Shown in pieces: positions 11,420 to 22,411 of a DNA stretch of 64,000 nt (positions are counted from its first letter, which is position 1; the number at the start of each line of letters is the position of its first letter). Source of the stretch: Parietaria judaica (Eukaryota; Streptophyta; Magnoliopsida; Rosales; Urticaceae); assembly GCA_954871525.1 (NCBI GenBank), contig OX940868.1:24051056-24115055 (forward strand), in the 5' to 3' direction. A program made the translations under genes and the position numbers. Under the pieces are notes generated by a model that saw nothing but the letters and a program-made list of their open reading frames with translations, was not told the DNA's origin and did no database searches.

Positions 11420-13147
11420 TTAGCTCAAAATTGTCGAGTTTTTCAGAGTTTCCCACTGAGCCGGGCCCTCGGGGTGAACATCAACGAAATACTTGACAAA
11501 TCGCTTATCCGAACAAGCAAGGAGAGTGCTCAGCTTCAGCATCGGCTTTGCAGAGTTTCTCTCTCTCAGCCACACGTACATCGAGAATCTCAGATTGATC
11601 CGATCGATCTCGTAGCACAGATACATCGGGAACGCAATCACGGATTCCAGCGGATACCCTAACTTGTTCGTCAAGAAATCGATCTTCTTCTCAATCACCT
11701 CTTTGCTCTGGTTGAGAACCAATGGAGCCTGTTTTATGATTTCCGAAGCGACGTTGTAATCCAAACCAGCTTGAACTAGGCAATCGAATCTCTCCTGCAA
11801 TTGGTCTCCTCTTCCCCGGAATTTCTTCAACGCTTTCGTCATTTCTTCCGAGTTTTCGAGATACCCTAATCTCGCCAAGAACGACTCTTTCTCAAGATGC
11901 TTGTTCGGATCGGGCATCGAAGCGTGTTCGCTCGTAACTTCTGATTTCGAAGCCACACTCAACACTTTCAGAGGATCTTCCTTCATGACTCTGCACAGAC
12001 CGTCTCTGCGAATCTTCATCTCTTTACAAACGGTTTTTGGTCCTTTCAAAGTGGCTGAACCCAATAATTCCATGTGCGTGGTCACAATTTTTGCGGTATG
12101 TTCAATCGGCATTTTAAGCTCAAACATGAAATCCACCGCCTCCAAAAGATTTCTCGAAAACTTTCGGGTGAACATTTTCGGATTCTGCTTGAACATCGAA
12201 CACACCTCATTGATCCCGAGACCTAATTTTAATAACCTTCCAAACAACGTATGAACCCTCTTTCCCGAATCTTCAAGTAGCACCGAAGGATTTTGTTGGA
12301 ATAAACTGCATATCTGCTCTTCGCTATACCCGATTTTCTCAATAAATTGGATAGTTTCCATCATTCTCTTCCAGTTGTAAGCACTTTTACCGTTCACATA
12401 ATCACCGATCCAATCATTATTGATCCCTATTCCCTTCAACTTCTGAAGAACCTTAGCAAATTCCGTGTTAACGCTGCCAATCAATAGAAAAGGGCAACAA
12501 GTGACAAGTTTGACCACGGTTTGTCTGCTCAAACCCAAATCTTCATAAGCCTTGAGCGTCGAAAACATCACTCCATAGTCGTACCCGAAGATCTCTCTCG
12601 CTTCCGTGTACATTGTCCCAATCTTGATGCGTGGGATCCCATACTCACAGAGGACGTGGAAATTGTCTAGCAAGGCGGGATCGTCGCTCAGAAACATCAA
12701 ATGCCGTGGGAGAAGAGAGCGAAGCTCAGACGTGTCCAAGCCGATGCTCTCAAAGAACGGCTCGAACTCATTGATGGGATGGTATCGGAAGAACCGGGAC
12801 AGAGACCGAGCAACATCCTTTTCAGCATCGATCTCCGAGAGAAGATTCTGGACAAAAGTGGGAGAATTCTTGCTGATGTACTCGGCGTCCGTGAAGCTGA
12901 AGTTCCTGGTACAATGTAGGTAATCGAAGAGCGCTTCCTGCGCCTCCATTCGAGCGACTCGGGAGACCCGAAGGGTTTCCGGGGTTTGGGCAAGCCTAGA
13001 ACTACAAAAGCATCGAACTTTACGCGAAAAGAGAGACGGGTTTCGGATAAAATTCCTCCGTTCATACACAGTCGGAGAGAAAGTAGCGAATCGAGTGAAT
13101 TGGGCAAGCATTTCGGATAACTTAGAAGCCCTTTTGGCGATTAACAT
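11420..13147 (-). CDS. mTERF-family organelle protein (intronless)
   Basis: A single uninterrupted frame of 575 residues from ATG at 13147; the frame is open a little further upstream but has no other ATG. The first ~55 residues are rich in Arg, Ser and Phe with few acidic residues, as expected for a mitochondrial (possibly plastid) presequence. The body contains repeated three-helix mTERF units with the recurring pattern of a hydrophobic 'fP.lL' segment, for example CCPFLLIGS, QNPSVLLED, QNPKMFTRK and QAPLVLNQS. mTERF proteins bind organelle nucleic acid and act in transcription, intron splicing or ribosome assembly. The gene lacks introns, which is common in this family. It lies between NPR3/4 and the TLC gene, the same neighbours that I recall for Arabidopsis At4g19650. 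The exact target is unknown. Confidence 0.88.
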   Translation of the reverse strand: MLIAKRASKLSEMLAQFTRFATFSPTVYERRNFIRNPSLFSRKVRCFCSSRLAQTPETLRVSRVARMEAQEALFDYLHCTRNFSFTDAEYISKNSPTFVQNLLSEIDAEKDVARSLSRFFRYHPINEFEPFFESIGLDTSELRSLLPRHLMFLSDDPALLDNFHVLCEYGIPRIKIGTMYTEAREIFGYDYGVMFSTLKAYEDLGLSRQTVVKLVTCCPFLLIGSVNTEFAKVLQKLKGIGINNDWIGDYVNGKSAYNWKRMMETIQFIEKIGYSEEQICSLFQQNPSVLLEDSGKRVHTLFGRLLKLGLGINEVCSMFKQNPKMFTRKFSRNLLEAVDFMFELKMPIEHTAKIVTTHMELLGSATLKGPKTVCKEMKIRRDGLCRVMKEDPLKVLSVASKSEVTSEHASMPDPNKHLEKESFLARLGYLENSEEMTKALKKFRGRGDQLQERFDCLVQAGLDYNVASEIIKQAPLVLNQSKEVIEKKIDFLTNKLGYPLESVIAFPMYLCYEIDRINLRFSMYVWLRERNSAKPMLKLSTLLACSDKRFVKYFVDVHPEGPAQWETLKNSTILS

Positions 13148-13852
13148 GACAATGAAAGGGGACACAAGATGCGACTACATTCATATGGGAGATTCAGAAA
13201 AGTACCAAATTTTTCTGGGTTTGAATAATCTAGACTCTAGAGCAATCGAACAAAAGGGAGTTCGATTCAACGTTACCTCGGAACGACGAGCTTCTTCGAT
13301 TCTGATAGAAGTGGCTCTCAGCAAAAACCCATCCAAACCCCTAACTATCGCAGTTTATTGTGTTTTTTTTTTTTTTTTTTACGAAAAAAAAACAGTGAAA
13401 TTCAGTTAAATATTATTTCTTCGAGAGACTTGAATAATATAAATAAATAAATTTATGTATGTGAAATTGTGAATCAGTGAATGTGTATTGAAATTAGACA
13501 GTTTAATAATTATTTTCAATAGAAACTGATGCGAATATCTTCAATATTTATGATATTTTTACAAGCTTAATAATTTCTCATTTTAGTTAGAGAGATTTAA
13601 GGAATTAGTTTCCTATTTTAACGTGTATTGTCGAAATCCTAGCTCGCTTTTATAGAGGCTGGTTATCGTTTGTATTTTCTCAGATTTGATTGAATAGAAA
13701 TTTTGAAGCTTTGCTTTGAAGAGCCGAGGGTTATCTCATTGAGACGCGTTCTTTGTTAATATCCGTAATCCGATCTACATCAAAAACTAAATATGTTATT
13801 TCAGTAAATTTGAGTATTTAATTTATTACACACAAAAGATTTGAAAATCTAA
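13148..13852. other. mTERF upstream region
   Basis: This AT-rich region holds the mTERF leader and promoter (transcribed leftward) and a run of about 18 T near 13363-13380. No other gene was recognised. Confidence 0.5.
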
Positions 13853-13861
13853 TTTTATTAA

Positions 13862-14971
13862 GGGTTAATTGCGGCAAAAATACCCAATCTTTGGCCAAAT
13901 TCTCTGCTGTGTATACAACCTCCGTAAATGGCGGCAAAAGTACCCAAACTTGGCATTTGGGAGTTGACCGAGAAAACTTACCTATGTGGCAATCAGCCTT
14001 TGCCACATGGCACTTGGCCGCCACGTGGCATGCCATGTAATTATTATTTTATTAAATATTTAAAAATATTATCTATAAAAATTTATTTTAAAAAAAAAAT
14101 ATTTTTTCATAATAACCAATAATGAATATTTAAATGTTTTATTATTAAATATAATTATTCATTTTAGAAAAGTGGATCAAATAAAATAAATAAAGAAAAA
14201 AATCACCGTTCACGGTTCACTCAAGCTCCGCCTCTGATCCGGTTCACAAGTGAAACGAAATCGCTTAATATGTTTAATAATAATAACCAGTAATAATCAT
14301 ATGATTATTTAACGACAATTTTCAAAAAAAGAATAATATATAAATAAAAAATAAATATTAAACAATTATTATAATTGTAAAATGCAAACACAAAAAAAAT
14401 CATGCAAACAAATAAAATATTTTTTTTGTTAAATATAAATATGACTATTTTTTTTTTTGAAGAAGTAGTGTGTATTTAATTGTGTCTTGACTTTATAAAC
14501 AATTTGTATGTGTTTATTAGTGATTATTATTAAACATATTAAACAATTTTATTCGACACGTGAACCGGATCAGAAACGGAGTTCAAGTGAACTGTGAACG
14601 GTGATTTTTATTTCGTTCTACCCACTTTTTACAAAATAAATAATTTTAACCAATAATGAATATTTAAACTTAAATATTCATTATTTGTTATTATTGGAAA
14701 AAAAATTATTAAAAATAAAAATAAAAAATAAGTTCGTTTAAAAAAAATATTATTAAAAAAATATATTTAAAAAATATTAGTTATGTGGCATGCCACGTGG
14801 CGGCCAAGTGCAATGTGGCATGCCATGTGGCAAAGGGTGATTGCCACATAGGTGGATTTTCTCGGTCAACTCCCAAATGTCAAGTTTGGATACTTTTGCC
14901 GCCATTTACGGAGGTTGTATACACAGCAGAGAATTTGACCAATGGTTGGATACTTTCGCCGCAATTAACCC
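13862..14971. mobile_element. Non-autonomous Mutator-like (MULE) foldback element
   Basis: A 1110-bp element flanked by a perfect 9-bp target duplication, ttttattaa, at 13853-13861 and 14972-14980. The ends are inverted: the left starts GGGTTAATTGCGGC and the right ends with its complement. The terminal inverted repeats run about 180-190 bp with a few mismatches and one ~12-bp insertion in the right arm (gtggcatgcc-type repeats). The inverted symmetry continues inward: a block near 14200-14250 containing accgttcacggttcact pairs with one near 14560-14610, so most of the element could form a hairpin. It has no transposase frame. The 9-bp duplication, long inverted repeats and terminal G fit the MULE superfamily. 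Confidence 0.88.
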
Positions 14972-15037
14972 TTTTATTAATGATTTTGATAATCAATCTA
15001 AAATATATATTTTTTTTTTAAGAAAAATTTCATTTTA

Positions 15038-15169
15038 CTAGCGCTCACAACGAGTTCTGACGGACTCCGCCAATATAGAATTAGCAATATAACGAGGAAG
15101 AAAATTAAACCAAATACTAGGAAGAGCGAATCTAAGACTATTTTGGGCAAGCAAGTGAGCAGCCGTGTT
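15038..15169 (-). pseudogene. LINE RNase H-like C-terminal remnant
   Basis: Read on the minus strand, an open stretch of about 43 codons begins NTAAHLLAQNSL, passes FNFLPRYIANSILAES and closes with TAG. This resembles the C-terminal end of the RNase H-like domain of plant non-LTR retrotransposons (the 'N..AH.LA' block followed by 'W....P..I......D/E'). A TAG stop lies immediately upstream in frame, so only a fragment survives. It abuts the right end of the MULE. Confidence 0.5.
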
Positions 15170-15989
15170 CTAAACATAATTAAATGATAACATAGAAGTA
15201 GAACACGTGCATTAAACCAATTTAAATTTAAACTATCTTGTGTACTCAATACGTACGTTTCATCACGATTTACTCTTGATAAGTTTTATTTGATCGACTA
15301 ATATATAAATTAGTTGAATAAATAATAAATTGAATGAGGTTGTAGTCAAACTCATGCATACATTAATCGAGAAGTTACATATCGTATTATAATGTGCCCA
15401 TATGATAAAAATATAGCAAATAACATGTAGCTTGATTTTCTATTTTAAGAAAATAAAAAAGTTGTAATTTATTAACATAATGATATGTTTGTTTGTTTCA
15501 TCTGAAAGCGTTGCGTGTACTAAATTATTATTTTTGCAACATAGCTAGCTGGCCAGCCTTGTTAACTTTAACTCTCTGTGTTTTCGGTGTGATCGTTACG
15601 TGCTCATAAATAATGAATATTTTTAAACATAAAATATATAAGTAACGTAATTATTTATTTTATTCTCTTAATTTTTTCTTATGCTTTTTCAATATTGTCT
15701 TTTCTTTTTTTTTTTATCATAAGCTTTCTAACGCGATATATTATAAGTCCGTCTGAAGTTCATTAAAAAATTATAGAGCTATAAACTTTCAGGTTGTCAA
15801 GAAAGAGAAAAAATAAATAAATTGAAATAGCGTAGAAACAACTTTTTATTTGTATTCATTTTTTAATTCAAATTTCAAAATTAAAAAACATAATTTTTTT
15901 TTGTTGATGTACAATTTCGTCATTATTTAATATGACATAAAGTGCTAAAGTTGTGAATTAATTAAATTTACAAATGAAGATTAAAGGCT

Positions 15990-16640
15990 TTAAAGGAATA
16001 AATCGATATTCACAAAAGCCCAATTGAGAAGCCCAATAGAGTTCCCAATTAGATGAAGCCCAGCGGATACAAAGCAACTCGGCCCAGAAGGCTGAAAAGC
16101 TCAGTGTTATCAGTCATCAACCCAGGAAGAAGAGGGTAGAATCGTCACATTTTCTACCCGGCATCCCAATTCAAACATCAACGGAAGACTAGGAGCACGG
16201 AGTCAAGTCTTCAACGGACATAATTCAAACACAACGAAGAGAATGAAGTCGTGGGACACGTGTAGCTAGACGATCCATTCAACCCGGCCAGCACGGAGAG
16301 AAGACCCCACGATTCCTGGAAGTCCAACGGGAAGAACTGAAGTCTATAAATATTAAGCTCAAGCTCAGATCAACACACACAACCCTGAGACTGAGAGAAT
16401 ACATTGAAAGCTCGCTACCCGTCATTCTTGCTTATTTATAGATTTTGCTGTATTCTGTTCATTCTCCTTCTCGTTCTTTTCCTTACTCTAGATGTAGTTT
16501 GATGTCTGTAGCTGTCCGTCTATGTCATTTGTCGCAATAAACTAACGGAGGACGTAGTCAACTACCGCCTTGGGACGAACCTCTATAAAAAAAACCCCTC
16601 GTCTCATTTATACTGCTTAATATACATATACATATATCGA
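15990..16640 (+). mobile_element. LTR-like retrotransposon fragment
   Basis: The block has the base composition and signals of a plant LTR: a TATA-like gtctataaatatta near 16345, followed by an AC-rich stretch, a polyadenylation-like caataaact near 16536, and then cggaggacgtagtc, a sequence commonly found in the R/U5 of Ty3-type LTRs. No second copy, primer-binding site or coding region was found in the window, so it is either a solo LTR or a decayed fragment. Ends are approximate. Confidence 0.5.
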
Positions 16641-17780
16641 GAGTGAATCGAGAACTTGCAACGTGAGAAATCAAATTCCACCAAATCATCAATTTCAAAA
16701 ATATCATATGCTCACAAGTCACACTTGACTGTTTGAGGTGAGAAACCACGTGAACATTTTTAAGTAAAAGTAATCGTCCAAAATTAAGTATTGGAATTAA
16801 AAAAAATGGAAAGCAACACCATTCCGCAAGTCACTTTTTGAGTTCATGTGTTCATAAACGAGTATATACTTTAAGTACTTTTTATAAGTGCTTGACATTA
16901 CATGATAAAACAAATATATCTCACTGAACTCTAACGACCACCATTCCTTTTACATTGGATGATCGTTGAAAATAAAATTTCAGATACCGATACCGATGAG
17001 AAACCACAACTTCTATTTTACGGGTATCCCAACAAGTAACATAATTATCGAGTTGGTAAAAAAGGCATACCAACAATTAGACTTGCCGATAAAATTTTAC
17101 AGACATGCCACGTACCAACATGCGTGCCTATCGCGGTACCTACAAAGAAAAAAAGCATGCTCACAAGATTCTCCGAAATCTAAAACTATGTTTTTTTTTT
17201 AAATAGCTGAAGAATATTCACATAGTGTCTCCGTCTCGATTTTATTCATAGAGCCCTCACGTCACGTATGTCGGAAGAGAACCGTGGTTACATTGATATG
17301 TACGTGGAGCTAACAAAAATCTAGCATTGAAAGCATCTCCAACAACAAGACAATCACAATAAACAAAATGGTAAGAACCGATTACAAAACATTAACATTA
17401 GACTTGTCTAATATATACAATGTTCATTTTGTCTAGCATAAACATACCTTTAATATTGCTAGGAAGCTCATTAGAATCTGTGAAAAACTCATCCCTATTA
17501 TCTGCTCCCAACCGAGTTAACGCATTTGACACTTGATTCCATTATCTATAAAAAATGGTGTATCTAGTAATTTGAACCCTATAATATAATATGGTTAAAA
17601 CTTGAAAGTGACCATGTAGCTATACAAGATTAAGTTTCTTGCTTTGCGAGAGGGTGATTGGCACACGTGTGAGCATGTGCAACGAGGACGTGATTACAGC
17701 ATATTATTCTTGGTGCCAACTCCCTTCCCATCCCATGTGATGTGATGTGAAGCAAGGCTCACTCGGACTCGGACTCGGAC
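16641..17780. other. Intergenic region upstream of the TLC gene
   Basis: No gene was recognised. The right end becomes CT-rich and contains a short (ctcgga)n run near 17757-17788 just before the probable TLC-gene leader. Confidence 0.5.
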
Positions 17781-18574
17781 TCGGACTCAGCCATAGCCAT
17801 GATGAACATCTTCAACTAACCAACCACTTCTCTTCTGTGGGACCCACCCACCATAACCACCGTCATTCCACTCACTCACGTTCAAAGCACCTCAACCGTT
17901 CCGTGTATCTCTCTCTGGTTCGTTATTGATTGTTATCTTCCTTCTTCAAATCCCAGCGCCATTCTCGGCTCGTCTCACTGTTATGGACTTCTGCGGCCAT
18001 GGTAAGCTCTCTCCCGATTCGGAAATCTGATTTACCCTTCTGGGTTTCTTCCATCATTCTTTCCTTTTGGCTTCAGAAATCTGGGTCTTCTTCGGATTTT
18101 TATTTGGTTCTTTCATTGCAATGGAGAGTTAGGATTTTTGCAACTCGTTATGTTCTGGGTTTTAGTTTCTTTGTTCATTCAATTTGATTCAATCCGTTCT
18201 GTATATTAGGTCCATGGTGAATGTTCTTCACAGAAGTGGGGTTTTTTTGGCTCTGAAATAAGCAAGTTTCGAAGTTTCATGTAAAATTTTCCGAAGAGTT
18301 CTTGGATAGGACATTCAAACATTCAGATTCAAGCTTGCGAGTTATGCTTGTTTTAATTAAGTGCAGAAACTATGGGATCTCTTTCGTTTGCTACTTTGTC
18401 TTGTGTGAATTTCAGCCGTTTTAGAAAACCGATAAACGAACTCTTCGCAGCATACTGGATTCGGTTATCTTTTGCAATTGCAGAAAATCATATTATGTCA
18501 AGTTTCTAATTGTTTGATATTTGATTAGGAAGATATTATAGCGTAACTCTTGTTTATCTGGCAGAAATGTTAAT

Positions 18575-18850
18575 ATCATAAGGGTTATCGGCAGCAAATT
18601 ATACTTAGTTGTTGCAATTCATTTAGTTATCTGCCCAACTTAACATTTTGGCGGCAAATATAACTAAGTTTTAATATTTGTACCATCTTTTTTGGAAGTT
18701 ATACAGCCGAGTTCTAGTCAACTTGATTACAACTTCCAAAAGGGTGCTACAAATATTGAAACTTAGGTATAATTGCCGTAAAAAATTAGCATTGGTGAAT
18801 AAGTACACCAAAGGCTTAGGTATATTTACCGCCAACGTCCCATATCATAA
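18575..18850. repeat. Inverted-repeat (MITE-like) element in TLC leader intron
   Basis: Two arms of roughly 120 bp are imperfect inverted copies. The left arm contains ttttggcggcaaatata, ttttaatatttgtacc and ttttggaagtta; the right arm contains their complements in reverse order. No coding sequence and no certain target duplication were found. Boundaries are approximate. Confidence 0.6.
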
Positions 18851-19067
18851 TACGCAGTTAGATTTACAAACAAATATAAACTGTAAAAGAAATACAATAA
18901 ATAAAATTCTGCCATGTTGGTGACTTACAATCTTACAGTTTCGGCTCTAACCTTTTTTTTTTCCTTCTCAATGTCGGTAAGAAGACGTAAAAGTAACGAT
19001 TCAGAGCAGACAAAAGTAAAAGTTTACACGGACAAAAAGTGAAAGGGGAAAACCGAGGAAGATCATA

Positions 19068-22000
19068 ATGAGGAACTCAGTCGATACATTGATGGCCATG
19101 AAGTCGTACCAAAATCAAGCAGGGATGTTAGTGAAGAACTACTTATTAGCCGATTCCTTCATACCTTTCACTTCCATTCTCGGCGGCATATTATTCTGCA
19201 AACTGGTACGTTATTGACTTTAAGATTCTGTAATTTTAATTTTCAGAAAGGGCGGTTTCCTTTAGAGTAATTGAAAACAATGCCCCTTGAACTTTAGTTT
19301 GTGGCATCAATACCCCTTGGTCTTTAAGAAATAAGCATTTTGCCCATATACGGTAAAAGACGATGGAATGTTAAATTGTACGCAATATGTGACTTACTCG
19401 AGGATGTTTTTGTCAATTTTCTTACCGTACAAGAATTTTATAGTAGATTGTGGGGCTATTGTGAATCTCGAAAGGAGTCTGAGCGTGGAACAATTTTTAA
19501 GATAAAAGTGCCACAAAATTTGGATTTTTTTTACGGAAACACACCATCAAGTAAGCCATGTGCTGCACATAAGTTTAAAAGTTCCATCATCCGTTAACGT
19601 GTAAGGGGCAATATGCCAGTGCCACATATTATAGTTCGGGGTCAAATGGTATATTGTCGTGTTTGATCTCCTGTGCTCTTAATCGTGAAAAACATTAATT
19701 GCGACATGAATTTTATTGGCTTAACGGTGTGAGATCTTCGAGTATCTAATTATTCTTACGCATATAGCCTCACTAACTGTATTTGTGCTACAGGTTTACG
19801 ATCTAACGCAGCTGCTAAGTAACTCTTACGTCAAAAACTATGCCACTCTTACCAAAATTCAACAAATTGAGTGGAACAATCGGTGAGTTCAAACACCTTT
19901 TTTTTCCTTCTCATGTTTCCATCGTTGATCATGGCTTACCCATATTTGATTTTGGCAGAGGAATCTCTACTATCCATGCTGTTTTCATCACAATTATGTC
20001 CCTATACTTTGTTTTCTGGTCGGATCTTTTCTCCGACAAGCTAGCTGGCATTATCACATTCCGAAGCTCGCCGCTATCCACTTTCTCATTGGGGGTAATA
20101 GTAGTTTGCAAAAGTTTATCTATATATATAATTATATATGTATAAGCATATCAGTATATCATGAGCATATTTTTTTTAGTTTCTTTCTATAGATCGCCGA
20201 TGACCATTTCCTTTGACTTTATATCAAATTCTCAGAACTCTTTTTTACTTGTGCTCTTATTATTCCTGCAACTTTTTGACTACTTGACCATACAAATGTT
20301 CGAAAGTGATAACTCTGCTTCTTCGTAGAGGATATTTTTTTTTTTTTCTATTCGAGTTTATAGAGTTCAAACTATATCTATTATGATTGCATTTTATGTA
20401 AGTGTTGTTACATGAGTCAACCAATATTTAAGTGATGAAAAAGGTAGCATAACTTGTCTGGCTGTAAAAAGTATCGATTTATGCACTAATATCCGTTATA
20501 CACACACACACACATATATATATATATGTATATATACATCATTTCATCATGAACTGTTTTTTTTTTTGACAGGTCTCTGTTGGATACTTTATAGCTGATC
20601 TTGGAATGATCATATGGCTTTACCCGTCTTTAGGTGGAGTAGAGTATGTAAGTTTGTTCCATTCAGATGTTGAAGTGATTAAATTTTCCGTTTCTCGTAC
20701 TTGAATTATCTGATCCTACAACGCTGAATCTTGTTTACTTTTGGTTTTTTGCTATATGTTGTGAAACGCAGTTTTCTCGTCGTATCGTTTTTATTCTACT
20801 TTGTTGGTATTTCTTTTACATAAGTCAATCAACCATGCATTCTTAGGTCAATCTACAAGGGAGTCTTTTATTCTTAGAAATCAATAAAATAAAAACCAGG
20901 AGATGAAGAACCAGAAATAATATACCAAGGTTAAAATGACGGATGCCCGACCAATGGTCCAATTTACTGGTTAGCCGACAGGTTACTAGCTAACCGACAG
21001 GTAAATTATAGGTTCTTAAAAACTGATAATCGTTCGTGCCAATAAGATTCTACAAGTTAACCGATAGTTGATCGGTATATATTAAAACAATAGTACATAG
21101 GATTAAAATTAAAATACTTTTGGATTCTACAATTGAATCATTCTTTTGTGGTCGGCCTCCAGCTACCACCTGAACCGTTCCCACACCTGGGAAACCACTG
21201 GTTGCATACGGTGTTTTGATCCTCAATATATACGCATCTTCGTCATAAATAAGACAATTTTAGTTCTTGAAGTGCCACAAAAACAGAACTCTTGATGCGG
21301 AAATGACCACTTTCAGGTTATCCATCACTCTATTTCGGGATTTGCAGTGGCGTATTCCATGCTAACAGGCGAAGGACAGCTTTATACGTATATGATTCTC
21401 ATCTCCGAGATCACCACTCCAGAGATTAATATAAGATGGTGAGTCTCCAAGTATTGTAAATATAAATATTAAATATTAATGATCCTGACTTTTGTGTTTC
21501 ATGAAGGTACCTTGACATTGGAGGTATGAAGAAGTCGTTAGCCTATCTCGTTAATGGCGTAATCATTTTTTTCGCATGGCTGGTAAGTTGAAACCCATTG
21601 ACAGATCATTATTGAACTATTAATCCACGTGTTTCTGTGTTAAGAATGATTTTCTGAAGTAGTTTACGGTCGTGCAGGTCGCACGGATACTGCTATTCGG
21701 CTATATGTTTTACCACGTTTACTTGCATTATGAACAGGTAACCTTTTAAGTTTTTGTTTTTCAGTCCAAAACGAGTTTGAAGTTATCTTCAAGCTTCCGA
21801 TTGAAATATTAGTTAATACTTCTCTTGGTCAAATCTACAATCCTAGATTTCTTCCCATATTTATAAGAAAGAAAAAACAGTCTTATTATCAAAAGATTGC
21901 CGAGCATCGTAAAAGTATACTTCCATGCTCAGTGAAAAAAAAAATGATTAAAAAAATGAATTTTCTTTGTTTTCTATAAGAAAGTAGTAGGATCCAAGGT

Positions 22001-22411
22001 AATTCAAACAACAGATTCTCCAGAAATTCAGCCTACCGGAATTCACTGTGGCGAATTCTCGTTAGTATTTTACTTAAACAAATAACAAGGAAACCGTTGT
22101 TCCTATAACACAGTCAAAGCTCTCTACTAGTATCTTGAGTCAAGGTGATTAAACAAAACACAAACCACCCTAAGCCTTCAATACTTATATATCTCGAATT
22201 TGTGACCCGGGTTACGACCCATTTCCTCTTTTTCAGACCGTTTTGAGGAAACGGTTTTATAATCACGTGACTTGGTTGACAGGTGACCCAAATGCACATT
22301 TTCGGGTATCTCTTGGTAATGGGCGTTCCTTCAGTCCTAGCAGTAATGAACTTAATGTGGTTCGGCAAGATTCTCAAAGGACTCAAGAAGCAGTTAGCCA
22401 AAAGGCAATGA
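19068..22411 (+). CDS. TLC-domain (TRAM/LAG1/CLN8) multi-pass membrane protein
   Basis: Eight coding exons join in phase: 19068-19205, 19794-19882, 19959-20094, 20573-20647, 21317-21438, 21507-21582, 21678-21737 and 22283-22411, giving 274 residues. Several hydrophobic segments (for example FIPFTSILGGILFC, GYFIADLGMIIWLY, GVIIFFAWLV and FGYLLVMGVPSVLAVM) and the HHSISG motif identify a TLC domain of the TLCD4/TMEM56 type. The tail LKGLKKQLAKRQ is basic. Such proteins sit in the ER or plasma membrane and are linked to lipid sensing or membrane composition; the precise activity is not known. A non-coding first exon probably ends at 18001 (donor gtaagc) and is spliced to about 19014. If so, a short uORF from ATG 17983 would end in TAATG overlapping the main start. 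Several introns carry repeats. Confidence 0.9.
19270..19670. repeat. Inverted-repeat element in TLC intron
   Basis: The left end (caatgccccttgaacttta, gtttgtggca) recurs inverted at the right end (tgccacatattatagttcgg). The arms are diverged and the middle has no gene. This is the style of a non-autonomous DNA transposon; no target duplication could be fixed. Confidence 0.45.
22015..22190. repeat. Dispersed repeat in the last TLC intron
   Basis: This segment is the partner of the diverged repeat in NPR3/4 intron 1, sharing cctataacacag..caaagctct, tcttgagtca and aaacaaaacacaaacc in the same order and orientation. Confidence 0.45.
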
